Made by a program: the position numbers and the translations under genes. A stretch of DNA of 64,000 bases from positions 4,733,359 to 4,797,358 of the forward strand of contig CAUJGJ010000242.1 in the NCBI GenBank assembly GCA_963170055.1, written 5' to 3'. The DNA is from Halisarca cf. caerulea (lineage: Eukaryota; Porifera; Demospongiae; Chondrillida; Halisarcidae). Below the pieces are notes generated by a model, which was not told the origin of the DNA, searched no databases, and saw nothing but the letters and a program-made list of their open reading frames with translations. This document shows positions 25,201 through 40,600 of the stretch, piece by piece (position 1 is the first letter of the stretch; every line of letters begins with the position of its first letter).

Positions 25201-28200
25201 TACATTCACCTTTGACGAGACTGTGAGCATCAACTCGCTCGACGCCCAACACCTTGTCATCCAAGACTCTCCCAACAGGACCGCCTATCATCAGCTCATA
25301 GGAGGAACAAGAGTGACATCCGTTAACTCTCCCATGGTCACCTTCAGCTTGCTTCAACCAGACCTCACTAGAATCAAGGCTAATCTCGACCTTGCGACAA
25401 GTTTGGACGATGCGTGGATATCGTACAGTCGAGATCTGATTGCTGACACAAGTGGAAATGATGTGTTCCCCAGGGACAACCTGACCGCTCTGATGGCCGG
25501 CAACTACACTCCCGACACCACCTCACCAACACTGAGCCAGTTTGTGGAGTTTGATTTCACCCTCAAGACTGTAACCCTTCTCTTCTCGGAACCAGTGAAT
25601 GAATCATCCATCGAATTCTCAGGCATTACATTCCTGGCCGGCAGAGCATCGGGCTCCACTTCTTACACCCTCACCTCCGGCACTGTGTTGCGCACAGCCC
25701 TGGACAGAACCCAGCTTGTGTTTGAGTTGACCGCTGATGACATCAAAGGGTTAAAACTGCTCTATCCCAACCTTGTCACTGCTCAGGGCAACACTTGGGT
25801 TGCTGTCAACGAGTCTACCATCAAGGACACAGCTGGAAATGCTGTGGTGGGTGTATCCTCAGCGAATGCACTCCAAGTGGCAGCGTTTGTACCAGACGTG
25901 AACAGACCAGAACTGCAGAGCTACGACTTGGACCTCAACACGGGGCAGTTGATCATGACATTCAGTGATGTAATGGACCACCTCACCATCTCGCCAGCTG
26001 GATTTTCCATTCAGAACACTCAAACCTCAGCTGCTGCTGGCTATGTGGCTGTTATGCTGAGTGGAGGGATGTCAAGTGGGCCCAAAGATTACTACATCAC
26101 CTTCAACATCTCCGACCAGAGTTTGAACCAAATCAAGGCCAACCCTGTTCTTGCAACTGAAGAAAACAACACTTACCTTGCTGTGCAGGCTTCAGCAATA
26201 CGAAGCGTTGGAACTGTCGACGTGATCACCATCAGAGATACGGGAGCTCTGAGAGCAGCCAACGTTACCCCTGACACGACGCAGCCGCGTATTGACATGT
26301 TCACATTCAACGTCAGCACGGGTCTTCTTACCATCACCTTCAGTGAGGTCGTAAATGTTACGTCCTTGATTCCCTCCAAACTGACCTTGCAGGATGATCA
26401 GGTCAGCCCTGTCACATCCAGAATCCTCACTGGTGGCACTAGAGGCACAGACTCACCAACTGATGTGCTGGAGTTTACCCTCAATGTGGACGACATCAAC
26501 TTCATCAAGAGATTTGCTGATTTTGGGACTTTCCCCAATAACACATATTTGGCTGCCGAACTGGGCACTGTAGTTGACATGAACATGAACCAACTGGTTG
26601 AAGAGCCCACCACTTTCGCCGTGATGGCCACCAGTGTGCTAGAGGATGTGACTCCACCCGAGTTGGAGTCCTTTGATCTCGACATGAACACTGGAACTCT
26701 CACACTCATGTTCAGCGAGACCGTCACCATTGGATCTGTGGATGTCACGAGGTTTATCATCCAGGGAGCTGCTCGATCGTCAGGATCTAACTACTACATG
26801 TTGACCAATTCCAGTACAGTCAGCACCGGTGACCATAGCAACATTGTGCTGATTTCATTGGGTGATTCTGATTTGAATAACTTGAAAGCAAATCCAGATG
26901 TGGCATTTGATGGAAACAACACTTACCTCAGATTCATGAACATGGCCGTCTGTGACCGGAACAATCGATGCATCCTCGGTTTGGCTGATGGCGATGCTGT
27001 CCCCGTGAAGTCATACATCCCTGACGGCAACAATCCAAATCTGGACAGCTTTGATGTCGATCTCGGTGATGGAACACTGATATTCTACTTCAATGAAACT
27101 GTCAATGCCAGCAGTTTCATCCCATCAGCATTTCTCCTCATGAACACACCAAATTCAAGAACAGCACTTTATCAGCTCAACCTCACTGGGGGAATTCCCT
27201 TGAGTAACCATGGTGATACCATTCGGTACCGATTGAGCGGTAATGACATCAATTTCATCAAGACTGAAATCCAGTTCTTCACTACTGAAGCCAATTCCTT
27301 CATTGCTGTTGGTGGGGGTGGAGTCAGTGACATGCAGGGGAATCCCCTTGTAGAGATCCTTAGCAACGATGGTATCCGAGCGGGAACACTCACTCTCGAC
27401 ATGGTAGAGCCCAGTTTGAATGAGTTTGTACTGGATCTGAATGCAAACTCTCTCGTTCTCACCTTCACCGAGCCTGTAAGAGGAACAACCCTGGATGTGT
27501 CCTCGATCACTCTCTACTCCACCAATGACACCACCACCATGCCCGCCTACACTCTCACGTCGTCTGCAGCCACCGTTTCACCTGATGTTGGCTACATCCT
27601 GACAGTTGCCTTGGCTACGGTGGACAGCAATGCTCTCAAGGCCAATCCTAACATTGCTTCCACAACTGCCAACACCTTCCTCACCATTGATGAGGACGGG
27701 GTCACGGACAACGCGGAACAGAACATCTCGGCCATTGTTGTACCCATTCAAGCGACAAAAGTGATTGAAGACACCACCTCACCATACCTTGTTCGCTTCT
27801 CTCTCTCACTCACTGGGCGTGTTCCCCCTGTCATCCTTACGTTGGAGTTCTCAGAAACTGTTCTGCGCAGCTCTCTCATGGTCAACCAACTAACCCTGCA
27901 GAACACTTCAGATGGGTCCGGTGTTTCGCACACCCTTCAAAACAGTCAGATTGTTGGCAGCTCGGGTGACTCTGCTGTCGTTACCGTGGAAATCAGCAGC
28001 AGTGATTTGGCCCAACTTAGGGGAATGCCCACCATCGGTCAACATGTCAATACGACATTTTTGAGCTTTCCTGCTACCATGGTAACAGACACTGCCAACC
28101 AACCTGTGGTAGCTTCTAATGTCACTTCTGCCAAGATGGCCGACTCTACAGCTGACTTCGTTCCACCTGAGTTAATCTACTTCTCATTTGATCTCAATCA

Positions 28201-31200
28201 GAATGTGATTCGTTTGACGTTTGACGAGGATGTAAACAGCACCACTCTCGACATTGCATCCGTGGTCATTCAGAACTCAGATGGATCTCTGTCAACCACT
28301 ATCGGCAACAGTACAGTACAGAGCAGCCTGGATCCAGTGATCGAGATCAGATTGTCAAAATCCGACGAAATCACACTGAAGAGTACCACTGGCCTTGCTG
28401 ATGACAATGCAACGACTTTCATCTCACTTTCTGATGGCATCATCCAAGACATCGCTGGCAATGAATTCATCATGACTACGAGAATGGTTGACGATTTCAT
28501 CCCAGATACGACATCACCTGTTATCCAAACCTTTGATCTCGACTTTGATGAGATGGTAATCACACTCTCCTTTGACGAACCGATCAATGTGGACACTTTG
28601 GATGTTCGGCACTTGAGGATTGTAAACATGCAAGCCTTTTTCCCCATCCTCGAATTCCCCCTAACCAACTACACCAATGCAACCACCGAGAGCCAGGAGA
28701 CAGTTCTGACGTTTTCCCTCACACAAGACGACGTCAATGCCCTCCAAGCCATCCGCGGGTTAGCCGAGGATTCATCCAACACTTTCCTAGCAGTGGATCC
28801 GGAGGCTCTTAAGGACAACAGTGACAACATGGTAAAGAGGGTACCCTCTTGGCAGGCACTCCCGACCACGACTTTCGGCAACGATTCAATCAATCCAGAA
28901 TTGATCCGATTCTCCCTGGATCTCAATGGCCCTACTTTGGTGCTTGATTTCTCCGAGACCATCAATGCAACAACTCTCAACTATTCGATGTTTTCCCTCT
29001 CGAACGTACCCAGCAGTGGAGAATTCTACTTCGCATCCACCCCTCGACCTACTGGCCTTGTGGACACCATCACTCTCAACATCGACTCTGCCGACTTCAA
29101 CAGTCTTGTTCAGAGTGGAATCTGCTCCAGTTCTTCCAACTGCTACATCACTGTGCACATGGGAGCTGTGGAGGACACCGTGGGGTTGCCCGTTCTCCAG
29201 AGAACCCTCCTCCCGGTAGCCAGTTGGTTCCCTGACCGCACCAATCCCACTCTCATTGAGTTCAGCATTTTCAATGCAGTCAATGGATCCATTACTCTCC
29301 GCTTCAGCGAGCCGGTGGTGTCAGCCAACTTTGAAAGCACCAAAATTACACTTCACTCCTTCTTTGCCGGTGTAACTTCCAACTTGACACTTTCGCGTGT
29401 TACAGCCACTCCATCAAACGGCACATCACTGATGTTCTATCTAGCTGATAGTGATGTTGATGCCATCAAGGCCGATGGTCAGCTATGTACCTACAGGGGA
29501 AACTGCTACTTGGAGATCGAGACGGGAGCTGTGTACGACTTTGGAGATCAACCGAATGACCCTTCCACTCTCGACTTCACGTCCATTGTCACTCTGTTCG
29601 AGCAGGACAGAGTTGGCCCTCGATTGGAGGACTTCATGTTTGATTTGAACATTGGTATGGTTACCTTGGTCTTCAGTGAGCCAGTGGATGTGTCCAATGT
29701 CGACTTGACAGCAGTCACAATCCAAGAGGCGCAGGGATCGTTGAGCACCCTTCTCTATCGCACCCTCACTGGAGGCTCTGTCATCACCACGTTGGCAGGT
29801 GTTGAGCTGAACTTCACTCTCAACAACGACGACCTCAACTACCTGAAAATGAATGGCATCGCCTCGACAGCCAACAACACGTATGTTTCCATCACACCTC
29901 AGCTCACCACTGACATTGCCTTTGTGCCCAATCCCGTACAGGCGAGAACACCAGTAATGGCTCTTCCAGCTAGTACGTTCATGAGTGACACTGAAGGAGC
30001 CATTTTGCAGTCATTCACCCTCGATCTGGACAGGAACGAGATTGTTCTTGTGTTTGACGAACCCGTTTCCACAACGATGGTTGATTTTCTTAGCATCTCA
30101 GTCCAGTCGGACAACACAACTGTACCGCTTGTTGCTGTCAACCTCACCAACGGTAGTGTGGTTGAAGGTGATGCCTACTCCACAACGATCACCATCCCTC
30201 TGGTCATTGAAGACTTTGCAGACATCAAACTCAGCCGGGATTTGGGAAATTCCCCTGATGACACGTACGTCAACCTTGGAATGAGTACAGTGATTGATAT
30301 CAATGGGAATGCCAACACGCCACAGATTGTTCAAGCTGCGAGGATTGTCCCCGATGTCACACGACCTGAACTTGATTTCTTTATTTTTGACATTGAAAAT
30401 GGAGTCATGAACCTCACGTTCACAGATGTTGTCAATTCCACCACCTTCGATGCAACTGCTTTTACCCTTCAGGAGGACAGAACAGCCACTCAAATGTTGA
30501 CTCTGACATCATCAACAAGAACCCCAAGCAGTGACGGCTACGAGATTAGCGTTGAGATATCACCTCAGGACCTCCTCAAGTTGAAACTGACTGCCGGACT
30601 TGCGAAGAACATTGGCACGACCTACCTCACCATGCAGGCGTTTGCCATCGACGACCTTCAGAATCTTGATGTTCTAGCTGTGACAGACGGCAAGGCGTAT
30701 CAGGCTGTGCAGTACATTGCCGACCAGGCACCGCCTGTTCTGCTGAATTTCGACCTCAACATCACCGGAGGATTACTGACCTTGTACTTCAATGAAGCCA
30801 TCAACAGATCAACTGTCGATACGGCCAAACTGAGGATTTCATCTGATCCTTCTGACACTGCTGGATATTCGCTGACCGTACCGGGGGCCATCACAACGTC
30901 TGACGATGCACAGATTGTGTTCTTAATGCTCTCAGAAATTGACCTGAATTCGTTGAAGAACGTTACCGATGTGGCAACGACCGAGAACAACACTTTCTTG
31001 TTTGCTGGCAATGAGTACATTGCAGATCTTGTTGCCAACAAGGCTGGTCCCATCAGTGGGAGAAAGGTTGCCGGTTTCATGAACGACACACAACCACCCA
31101 TTATCCTGTCCTACACCCTGGATCTGAATGACGGACGATTGATCCTCACTTTTTCAGAGACGGTGCGCCCCTCAACTGTGACCTTCTCTTCGTACAGCCT

Positions 31201-34200
31201 TCAACCGCAGTACAACTCAACTCTGGTGCCATCAAGGACCAGGACAATCACATCTGCCACGGTTGATGCATTGAATTTTGTTGAAATTGTGATCGATTTT
31301 TCGCAGGAAGATCTCGATGTCATCAACATGATTTCTCAACTTGGGATGAGTGCCCAGTCCACGTACTTGGCTGTGCAGATGGGAGGAGCTGCCGATACCT
31401 CTGGAAATGTCCTCGAAGAAATACCTGTTGGATCCGGTTTGATTGCCACCGGCTACATTGCCGATTCTGTCAACCCCGAACTGACTGGCTTCACCCTCAA
31501 TCTTGACATGAATTTTATCTCTCTGACTTTCGATGAGGTAGTGCGAGGACCATCCGTCAACATGTCTGGGATGACGATTCAGTCTGCATTCAGAAATGAT
31601 GCTTTGTCACACAGGTTTGGCTATGCCCCACCTCCATCCTACTTCGGGTCGGTTATCAACGTCACACTCCTGTTGGCTGACAAGGCAGCTCTCGACTCCA
31701 CAGCTGGACTGGCCGAGAACCAGATCAATACTTTCCTCACTGTGGAATCTGGATCTGTCCTAGACACTAGCCCGACCAACGGGGGAAACCCCGTTAAACC
31801 CATCCTAAGCTCAGAAGCACTGAGAGTTGATGAAGATGTGACTCTAGACGTCACTTCACCGATGTTGGTCAGGTTTTCGCTCGATCTCTCCGAGATCACT
31901 GCCACACTCACCTTTTCCGAGTACATTGATGTAGACATGATCGATTTTGAAGGTTTGATCCTTGCAAGCAAGTCAGCTAATGCCACTACGACTGTACCCT
32001 TCACCAACTCCTTCTTGGTCGAGGGACAGAACGATTCTGAGGTTGTAAACATCACTCTTCATCCTTTGGACTTCAAGGCCATTCAGGAAAGGAGCCCTGC
32101 CATTGCCACTGTCCTTACCAATACATTTTTGAGGATCACAGACAATTCCGTTGTTGACTTGAGTGGGAATCGGTTTGTGGAAGGACCCCTCTCACGACAG
32201 GTGTCAGAACTCGTGCTCGACACACGATCTCCTCAACTGCTCAGCTACACTCTTAGCATTGGACTGCGAAGACTCACCCTCACTTTCTCCGAGCCTCTCT
32301 CCTTCAACTCCATCGATCTGAGTCGCTTGAGGCTGAAGAGCACATACAATGACACAACTCTCCCCCAACTGGACCTGCCTAACACCGTGAAGAACAGTGA
32401 CGACTTGTCACCAGATGGTACTGAGTTGACTATCAACATCAACAGCACAGACTATCAGACACTTGTGGCTTCTGGGATAGCCACGCAGATCAACAACACG
32501 TACCTGTTCTTTGATCGCTTGTTTGCAACCGACATTGCCACAAATGAAATAGTGCCCATTGTTGCCACAAATGCACTTGAAGTGAAAGAGATTGCAGATG
32601 AACTCCAGCCACCAAGCTTGGTTGCCTTTACTCTGGACGTTGATGAAGGAACACTGAAACTTGACTTTTCTGAGACAGTTGCTTCGAGCAACTTCAACAT
32701 TTCAGGGATTTCCCTTCAGAATGCTCAATCCTCCCCCACTGTCACCATCCCGGTGGTGGGAACCATCATGTCAGCTTCAGGGCCCACCGTTATCGTGTCC
32801 ATGGATCCAACAACCCTCAACAGTGTAAAGGGAGCCAGTACCTTCGGTAACACTCGCTTGGATACGTTCATTACCATGGAGACGTTTACAGCTGTTGATC
32901 TTGATGGTGATGCGTTGGTGCAGATCCGATCAGATGACGCCCTTGAAGTAACCATCGTCATTCCAGATACAACCGGACCGACACTGGACGGGTTCGATCT
33001 GAACATGAACAACGGACGACTCATTCTCTCCTTCTCGGAACTTGTCGTGTTGTCCGGGACATCTTCCTCGTTGACAGCCAGTTTGAACCTTCAGTCGCTT
33101 TTCAACGATTCAGCCATCTCCGTCAATCTAGCCAACGCAACGTACAATGCTCCTACTGGAGACACCGCCACACTCTCTCTCACACTTGGTACACCAATCC
33201 TCAATGAAATCAAACACCTCGAGCTGTGTAGAGACAACGCCAGCTGCTACTTGACTATGCTGGCAGCTGCCGTGAAGGATGTGTCCATGGTAGGCTATGT
33301 GAACAGTCTCCGTCCAGTCAGCAACGCTGCGCCCGTTGTGGACTTCCAGCCTGATGTAACCTCACCTACATTTGGCCAGTTTGAACTCTTTGACATTGAT
33401 CAAGGCCTCTTCACGATTTCCTTCGATGAACCACTCAACGAGGACAGCTTCAACTTCTCCGCTCTCATGGTCCAGGACAGTTTCATCAATTCGCTGGTTG
33501 TGGCAACGCTGAGTTTGGTCAACTCCACGCTGGTGAATTCCTCAGGCGAGACGTACACTTTTGCAATGACAGACGAAGTTGTGACACTTGTCAAACAGGA
33601 GCCAACCCTTTGTACTGCCATCACCAACTGCTATTTGCGATTCTCCTCCAACTTTGCCGCCGATGTGTTCGATCAGTCGATCCAACCGCTTGTAACCAGT
33701 TTTGTCAGCTTTCCTCAGACCTACACTCCAGATGTGGTCAGACCAAACGTGACAGAATTCAACATTGATCTCAATGTGGGGCTTCTTACTTTATTGTTTG
33801 ATGAAGTTGTGGCGTCGTCCTTGTTTCGTGCTATTGAGGTGACTTTTGTCCCGTCAGCTGTCTCCCCACTGTCTGCAGGGGTTACCTTGACAACAGCTCT
33901 AACCGTGACAACAGGAATTGAATCCACAGTGGAGATACAGCTGTCTGATTCAGACATCCAAGACATTCAAGCGAACCTTGTTCTCCTAACATCTGTCAAC
34001 AATTCCTTCATCAGTTTCACTTCCAGCATGATTGAGGATGCAGCTGGTAATCCTGTCGAGCCGCGTCTCCCTGGCAACGCACTGATGGTGACTCAGCTCA
34101 CCAGTGATAAGGTACCTCCAACGCTCAACGATTTCTCCCAGTTTAATCTGAACACTGGGACGTTCACCCTCATCTTTTCCGAACCCATGTTGGACATGGT

Positions 34201-34518
34201 GACAGATGCAACGAAGGTTGAATTTTCTTCTCAAGCTGTAGGGGGAACCAGTCTCAATCTCACTGCTTTTGCCAGCATCACAACGCAGCTCTCTCGCACC
34301 TCCCTCATCCTGACTGTTAGCCCTGAAGACCTCCGGGAGATAAAAATCCGCTCTGATCTTGTCCGGGATGGCGACAGTACCTTCCTCAAGGTGTACCAAG
34401 GTGCCTTCTTTGACGTTGCAAACAATCCTGTCAACGAGAGTACAGTGTTCAAAGTGGCCACGTTCATCCCTGACAGTACCTCACCCAAACTGCTGAACTA
34501 CACACTGGACATGAATAC

Positions 34519-34578
<60 letters not shown>

Positions 34579-34597
34579 ATGTGTGTGTGTGTGTATG

Positions 34598-34632
<35 letters not shown>

Positions 34633-37600
34633 CTGTTTATGTATATACCTAATGTACATACGTATTTCAAGAAAGGGATATGTGTTCTCTGACTACTAAT
34701 TTTTCCTGCCTCCTTTTCCACAGGAAACCTGACACTAACGTTTGATGAAGTTGTTCGGGACACCACACTGATGGTCTCAGAACTGACCTTCTTTGGATCC
34801 AATGACACCGTAGTTCTGCCCTCCGAGACGCACGTTCTCAGTGGAGGGGCCATCGCTGGAGGACCAAATGACATTGTTGATCTACAGCTGAGCTCTCTTG
34901 ACCTCAACACACTGAAGTCCCTAGCAGACGTAGCCACGTCTATCAATGATACCTATCTGTCGATCACTCTGCTTTTCATCGATGATATGTCTGACAATGA
35001 TGTTGACCCTGTGACCAAAATGCAAGCTGGCGACTATGTGGCCGACACCGTTAGTCCTGATCTTCTCTCGTACACCTTCAACCTCTCCAGCGGTGTTCTG
35101 GAAATGGTATTCAGTGAGTATGTGAACAGTAGTACTCTGGACCCTAAGCAGATCACAATTCAGAACGTAGCCGATCTTGCCTCTCCTGGATCCAAGAGGA
35201 GAACGCTGACTGGTGGAATCCAGCTGCCCACCACCTCCCTCCAGATGATCATTCTCCAATTGACTCCTGTTGACATTGACTATGTGAGAAGTGAACCCAA
35301 CATTGCAGAGTTCATGAACAACACTTTCCTCTCGGCCACCAAAGACCTGCTCGTAGATGGAGCTGATAACATGTTTGCAACCATTCCTGTCAGCATGGCA
35401 AAACAGGTTTCGAATTTCACCTTGGATACTGTGTCGCCAGTTCTCCTGTCGTTCACCTTCAATCTGAACACCGGAGTACTTCTTCTCACCTTTGACGAAG
35501 CGGTGGACTCCACCACCTTCCAACCGTCCCTACTCCAGTTGACCAGCCCTAGTATGAGCATGTACGCAACTGTAGGAGCCACTCATGCAGCCACAAGCGA
35601 GGTCACTGTGATCGAGGTGCGACTCTCCGATGACAACCTGGATGCCATCAAAGCCGACAAAGATTTGGCAACATCGAACGATACCACTGGAATCCTCCCG
35701 ATGTACAACCTGGTGCGGGATACCAGCGGTAATCCTCTCATGCAGTCATTGGATGCTGTGTATGCGTCGAATTTCACTGACGATTCGGTGCGTCCGAGAT
35801 TGTTGATGTTCTCTCTTGATCTGAACAATCCGTCCATTCACCTGACCTTCACCGAAACCATCGATACCAGCAACATTGATTTTGCGGAAATCTACCTCCA
35901 GAGCAGAGTTCAGGGTGGTACCGATCGACTGTCCCTCCATGGTAGCTCGACAAATTCCAGCAATGGGCCTGAGATAACGATCGAGTTCTCACTGGACGTA
36001 ACCAGCAACATCAAGTCGAATCCATCCCTGGGTACAGACATTGACAACACCTTCCTGAGTTTCTCTCAAATGGCTTTCAGCGACACAGCAGGTAACCCCG
36101 TCATCCCTGAGTCCCAGAACAATGCCATCAAGGCATCCAACCACACCCCCGACTCCGCCCCTCCCGAGCTGATCAGCTTTACTGTAGATCTGAACACAGA
36201 CACAGTTGAACTCACATTTAACGAAGTTGTGGATGTGCAGTCTTTTGACTTTACACAGTTCACCTTCTTCTCGTCATTGAATGCCACCGCCAGTAACTAC
36301 ACCCTGCAATCTGGTAGCGTCATCACTCCATCTGATGCCATCCTTGTTGAGATCAAGTTTGACTTCGAGGACATCAACAACTTGAAGCGCGATCTGGTCA
36401 TTCTCGTCTCTCCCAGTTCTACTGTCCTAGTGCTGGGAAGTGGAGCTGTCAATGACACCAATGGCAACTCCATCACGATGACAAACAGGATCTTGGGAAC
36501 GTTTGTGTCAGACGTGACTGGCCCAGAGCTGAGTTCCTTTGAAGTGGTCATGCAGGGAGGAACAGAGCCTCTGGAGCTTGTTCTTCACTTCTCAGAGCCC
36601 GTGGTTGTCACCTCTCTGTCCACCAACCTCAACCAGATGACCCTTCAAACATCCAACATGTCTCACTCTTTCACGCTGAGTGGTGGACAGGTGGTGGCTG
36701 GAGACCAAGTGGACATCACTGTCGTTGTCCAGGACTCGGATCTGAGTAGCATTCGCAGCCAACCTCCACTTTGTCAGACCAATGACACCTGTTACCTCCT
36801 CATCTCTGGCCCCCTTGTCACAGACACAAGCGGACAATCTATGATGGTACCCGGTGCTCCTCTCTCTCCTGTTGTTTTCAATGCTGACCTGATTCGCCCC
36901 CAGTTGGCGAGTTTTGCACTCGACATGAATACTGGTCTGCTCAACCTCACGTTTGACGAAGTTGTCAACGGATCCACGTTGGATCCATCCGGATTACTCC
37001 TCCAGAGCCTCGACAATGACACAACATACAGTGAGCAGCTTGTCAACAGCACTGTGATCACTCTCGGCAGTGAGATGGTCATCTCCATTCAGATCAGCAC
37101 AGATGAGCTCAACGCCATCAAAGTTCTCCCCACACTGGCCCACAACAGAGCGTCCACCTTCCTCTCAATTGACGACTCCACTGCCAACTTGAGGGATGTT
37201 GCCAACAACTTGGTTGAGGGTGTGTCCTCCACCAATGCCCAACGTGTGCTGAGGTTTGTCCGTGATACCACACCCCCGCAACTCACCTCCTTCAGTATTG
37301 ATCTACACGATGGAAGCATTTCTTTCACCTTTGATGAGGCCATTGACGTCAACGCTACCATTCCAAGCCGAATCACCATCACCAATTCCACTGGCACTGC
37401 CAGGTACACACTGGTGGGCGGATCCAGTATGACATCATATGACATCTCTTTTGTCTGGCAATTGATCCTCGACGATCACAACGCGTTGAAGGCTAACGTC
37501 TACATTGCCACCGACAACACCAACACCTACTTGGCCTTGGACCAAGGGGCCTTCAGTGACGCAGCAGGCAACCCGATTGATGCCATATCTGGAGAAAAAG

Positions 37601-40600
37601 TGATGGATTTCATCAAGGACGAAGGTCGTCCCAACCTCCTCACATACGAGGTCGATCTCACATCCGAACAACTGATATTCAGATTTGATGAAACTGTGAA
37701 TGTGTCTTCCCTCAACATCACTGATGTGGTGTTGAGTGATGGAATGGGACAGGAGTATGTACTGAGAACCAGTTCTGCAAGTCACGGTCCCAGTCCCGTT
37801 TTGACTGTAAACTTTTCGGAATTGGACTTGAACCAACTGAAAGCCCAGCGTATCTGTCTGATGAACAGTACTTGCTTGCTAACCTTCACAGAAGAGCTGA
37901 TAGAAGACATGGTGAACGCGTCCGTAATACCACAACAGAATATCTACCCAGCAGCGTTTACTGCAGATGTGACTCCTCCCGAATTGGACACATTCTTGGA
38001 GATTAATTTGATCAATGGAACAATCACATTAAAGTTCTCGGAAACCATTGATTCCTCCACCTTTGATCCCACTGGTCTGCGATTGATGTCCTTCTTCAGA
38101 TCTGAGGCTCACACGACAGCCTACAACCTCACTGGAGGCACACGTACCACTGCGGACAGCAACATCCTGATGATGACCCTCACTCCATCTGATTTTACTG
38201 CCATCCGTGAGAACGCAGATCTCTGTGATCGAAGATCCCACTGCTATGTGGTTGCCAGTAGCAACACTGTCAGGGACACATCCAGCATCAGCCTGACCCC
38301 AGTTCCGGAAACTTCTCCGGGTAGGCTTGCCCAGAGCTTCATCTACGACAGCGTGATGCCTGTATTGCTGCACTTTGACCTGGACATGAACCTCGGATTG
38401 TTGACTTTGGAGTTTTCCGAGCCTGTCAACATCGACTCCATCCAGCTTGAAGAAATCACCCTCGTTTCAGGAGCTAATGCTTCCAGCAGTGAACAGTTTA
38501 CAGTGCCTGCCTCCTCGACAACCAACAGCAGCAATGGTGACATGACAGTGTATGTGTACATACCACAGGGAGCCGATCTCAACACTCTCAAGTCACTCAG
38601 TTTGGCAACCAACTCTAGTGACACGTACATCACAATGACATCTGCAGCTGTCACTGACAACTCTGTCAATGAGAACCAGATTGAAGCCATACTGCTGGGG
38701 AATCCCCAGGGGGTCAGAAACTACACCAGGGACAACACGCCCCCTGAGTTAACAAGATTTGTGGTTGACTTGGATGAGAATTCACTCATCTTCATGTTTG
38801 ACGAGCCAGTGAACACTGGAGCTGTCTTCTCTGAGCAGATTGTTCTCTCCAACACTTCCACTGTCCCTGCCTACAACCACACCCTCTCTGGAGGTGTGGT
38901 CCTTGAGGAACTCACAGGGACATCCTCCACCACAATCACAATCCCCCTTCTGAGAGCTGATATTGAGATGTTGAAGAGCATTTCCGGTCTAGCAGACAAC
39001 ATCAACCAATCCTTTGTTGGATTCAGTGCTGGGACATTTGTCGACATCGCAGGAAATCCCATTGCTGATCGCTATGGTTACCCTGCTTCTGTGTTTACAG
39101 AAGACTCGACTCGTGTGATGCTGACAAACTTCACCATTGATCTTGAGCAGTCGACCCTCTCCCTCACCTTTGATGACATCGTTGATGTGAACACCTTTTC
39201 AGCTGGTGGTCTTGCTCTGCAAAACTCTCAACTCTCATCCAGTGCTGATGTCGTACAGTTAACATCCATTTCCTCTGCCGACACCACCATTGATAGCTTC
39301 GTTGTCAACATCACCATTCACCCGATGGACCTGCTGAGGATCAAGTCTGCTACAAACACAGCCAAGTCTCTAGCAAGCACGTACCTCACAGTTCAGGCGT
39401 CCACTGTTCGCGACACCAGTGGATTCAATGTGCTGGCCATCACCAATGGGAATGCTGTCAGAGCAGCCATGTACACCGGGGATATCTCTGGACCATCTCT
39501 CCGAAATTTCACCTTGGATGTCAATTCTGGATCTGTTGTTCTGACTTTTGATGATTTTGTCGACTCAGCAACTATCCAAACTGGTCAGTTCTACCTGCAG
39601 GCAGCCCCACTGACTGAACCGTCATTCCAGCTCCAATCTGCCGGACTCCTTTTGTCTTCAGATGGATACGAACTCACTGTTAACCTCACTGATGGTGAGT
39701 AGTGTGTTTATGTGTATTGTTGTTTTTGTTTATGTTGGTGGATTGTTTTTATTTATTTTCATGTGTATTGTTGCTTTTGCTAACTGCAGGGCTATTTTTC
39801 TGTGTATGCGTGTGTGTATGTGTGTGTGCGTGTGTGCGTGTGTGTGTGCGTGTGTGTGTGCGTGTGTGTGCGTGTGTGTGTGTGTGTGCGTGTGTGTGTG
39901 TGTGTGTGTGCGCGCACGCACGCGTATGTGTGCATGCACATGCACGTGCACGTGTGTGTGTTTACCGTTTGACAATCTCCCTTCTGTGTTTGTATCCATA
40001 TTCCACTTATGCCCTGAGCCTCCATATTTGTCCTTATGTCCCTCTCCAAATGCTCCTCAGATCTCCAGAACGCCATCAAGGACGAGCCCCTACTGGGCAC
40101 AAGTACATCGAATACACACATCAGTTTCAGTGAAGGATCGCTTATGGATTTGTTTGGGAACAATGTAACGGGAATTTCCAACGGTTCAGCCCTCCCAGCT
40201 GCTGCAGTCATCCCAGACATAACACCACCTGAGGTGGTTGCTTTCAGTCTTGATCTCAACGAAGGAATCATCTCTTTGAATTTCTCCGAGATTGTGGACA
40301 TTGGAACTTTGAATGTGACTGGAATTCACCTGCAGCCAAGGATTGATTCATCCGAGGTTCCAACTCAGATTTTCACTTTCAGTATGGGAACAGTACAGGA
40401 GGTGAGAGGAAGTCTGTTGGCAACATGCCAAGAGTACAGGTGAAGGAGGGAAGCCTTACAGTGCTCAGTTGTTTACAATAACAAAAGCGTTTTGTAAGGA
40501 TTCCCTCCTTTGATCTTTGCTTGCTCCACTTAGCAGATGTTTGGCTTCCTGTGAGCATCATGTGATCAATCAGCTGCTGGAAACTGTGTATGTAACAGTG

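Noticed and set aside
34521..34699. Read-through of the large exon into a VCVCV tail ending at 34699
   Set aside because: Splicing 34520 to 34724 restores the repeat motif and frame exactly; the tail is translated (GT)n.
39695..40168. Cysteine/valine-rich frames in 39.7-40.2 kb
   Set aside because: They are translations of the TG-rich intron; the splice to 40061 is clear.
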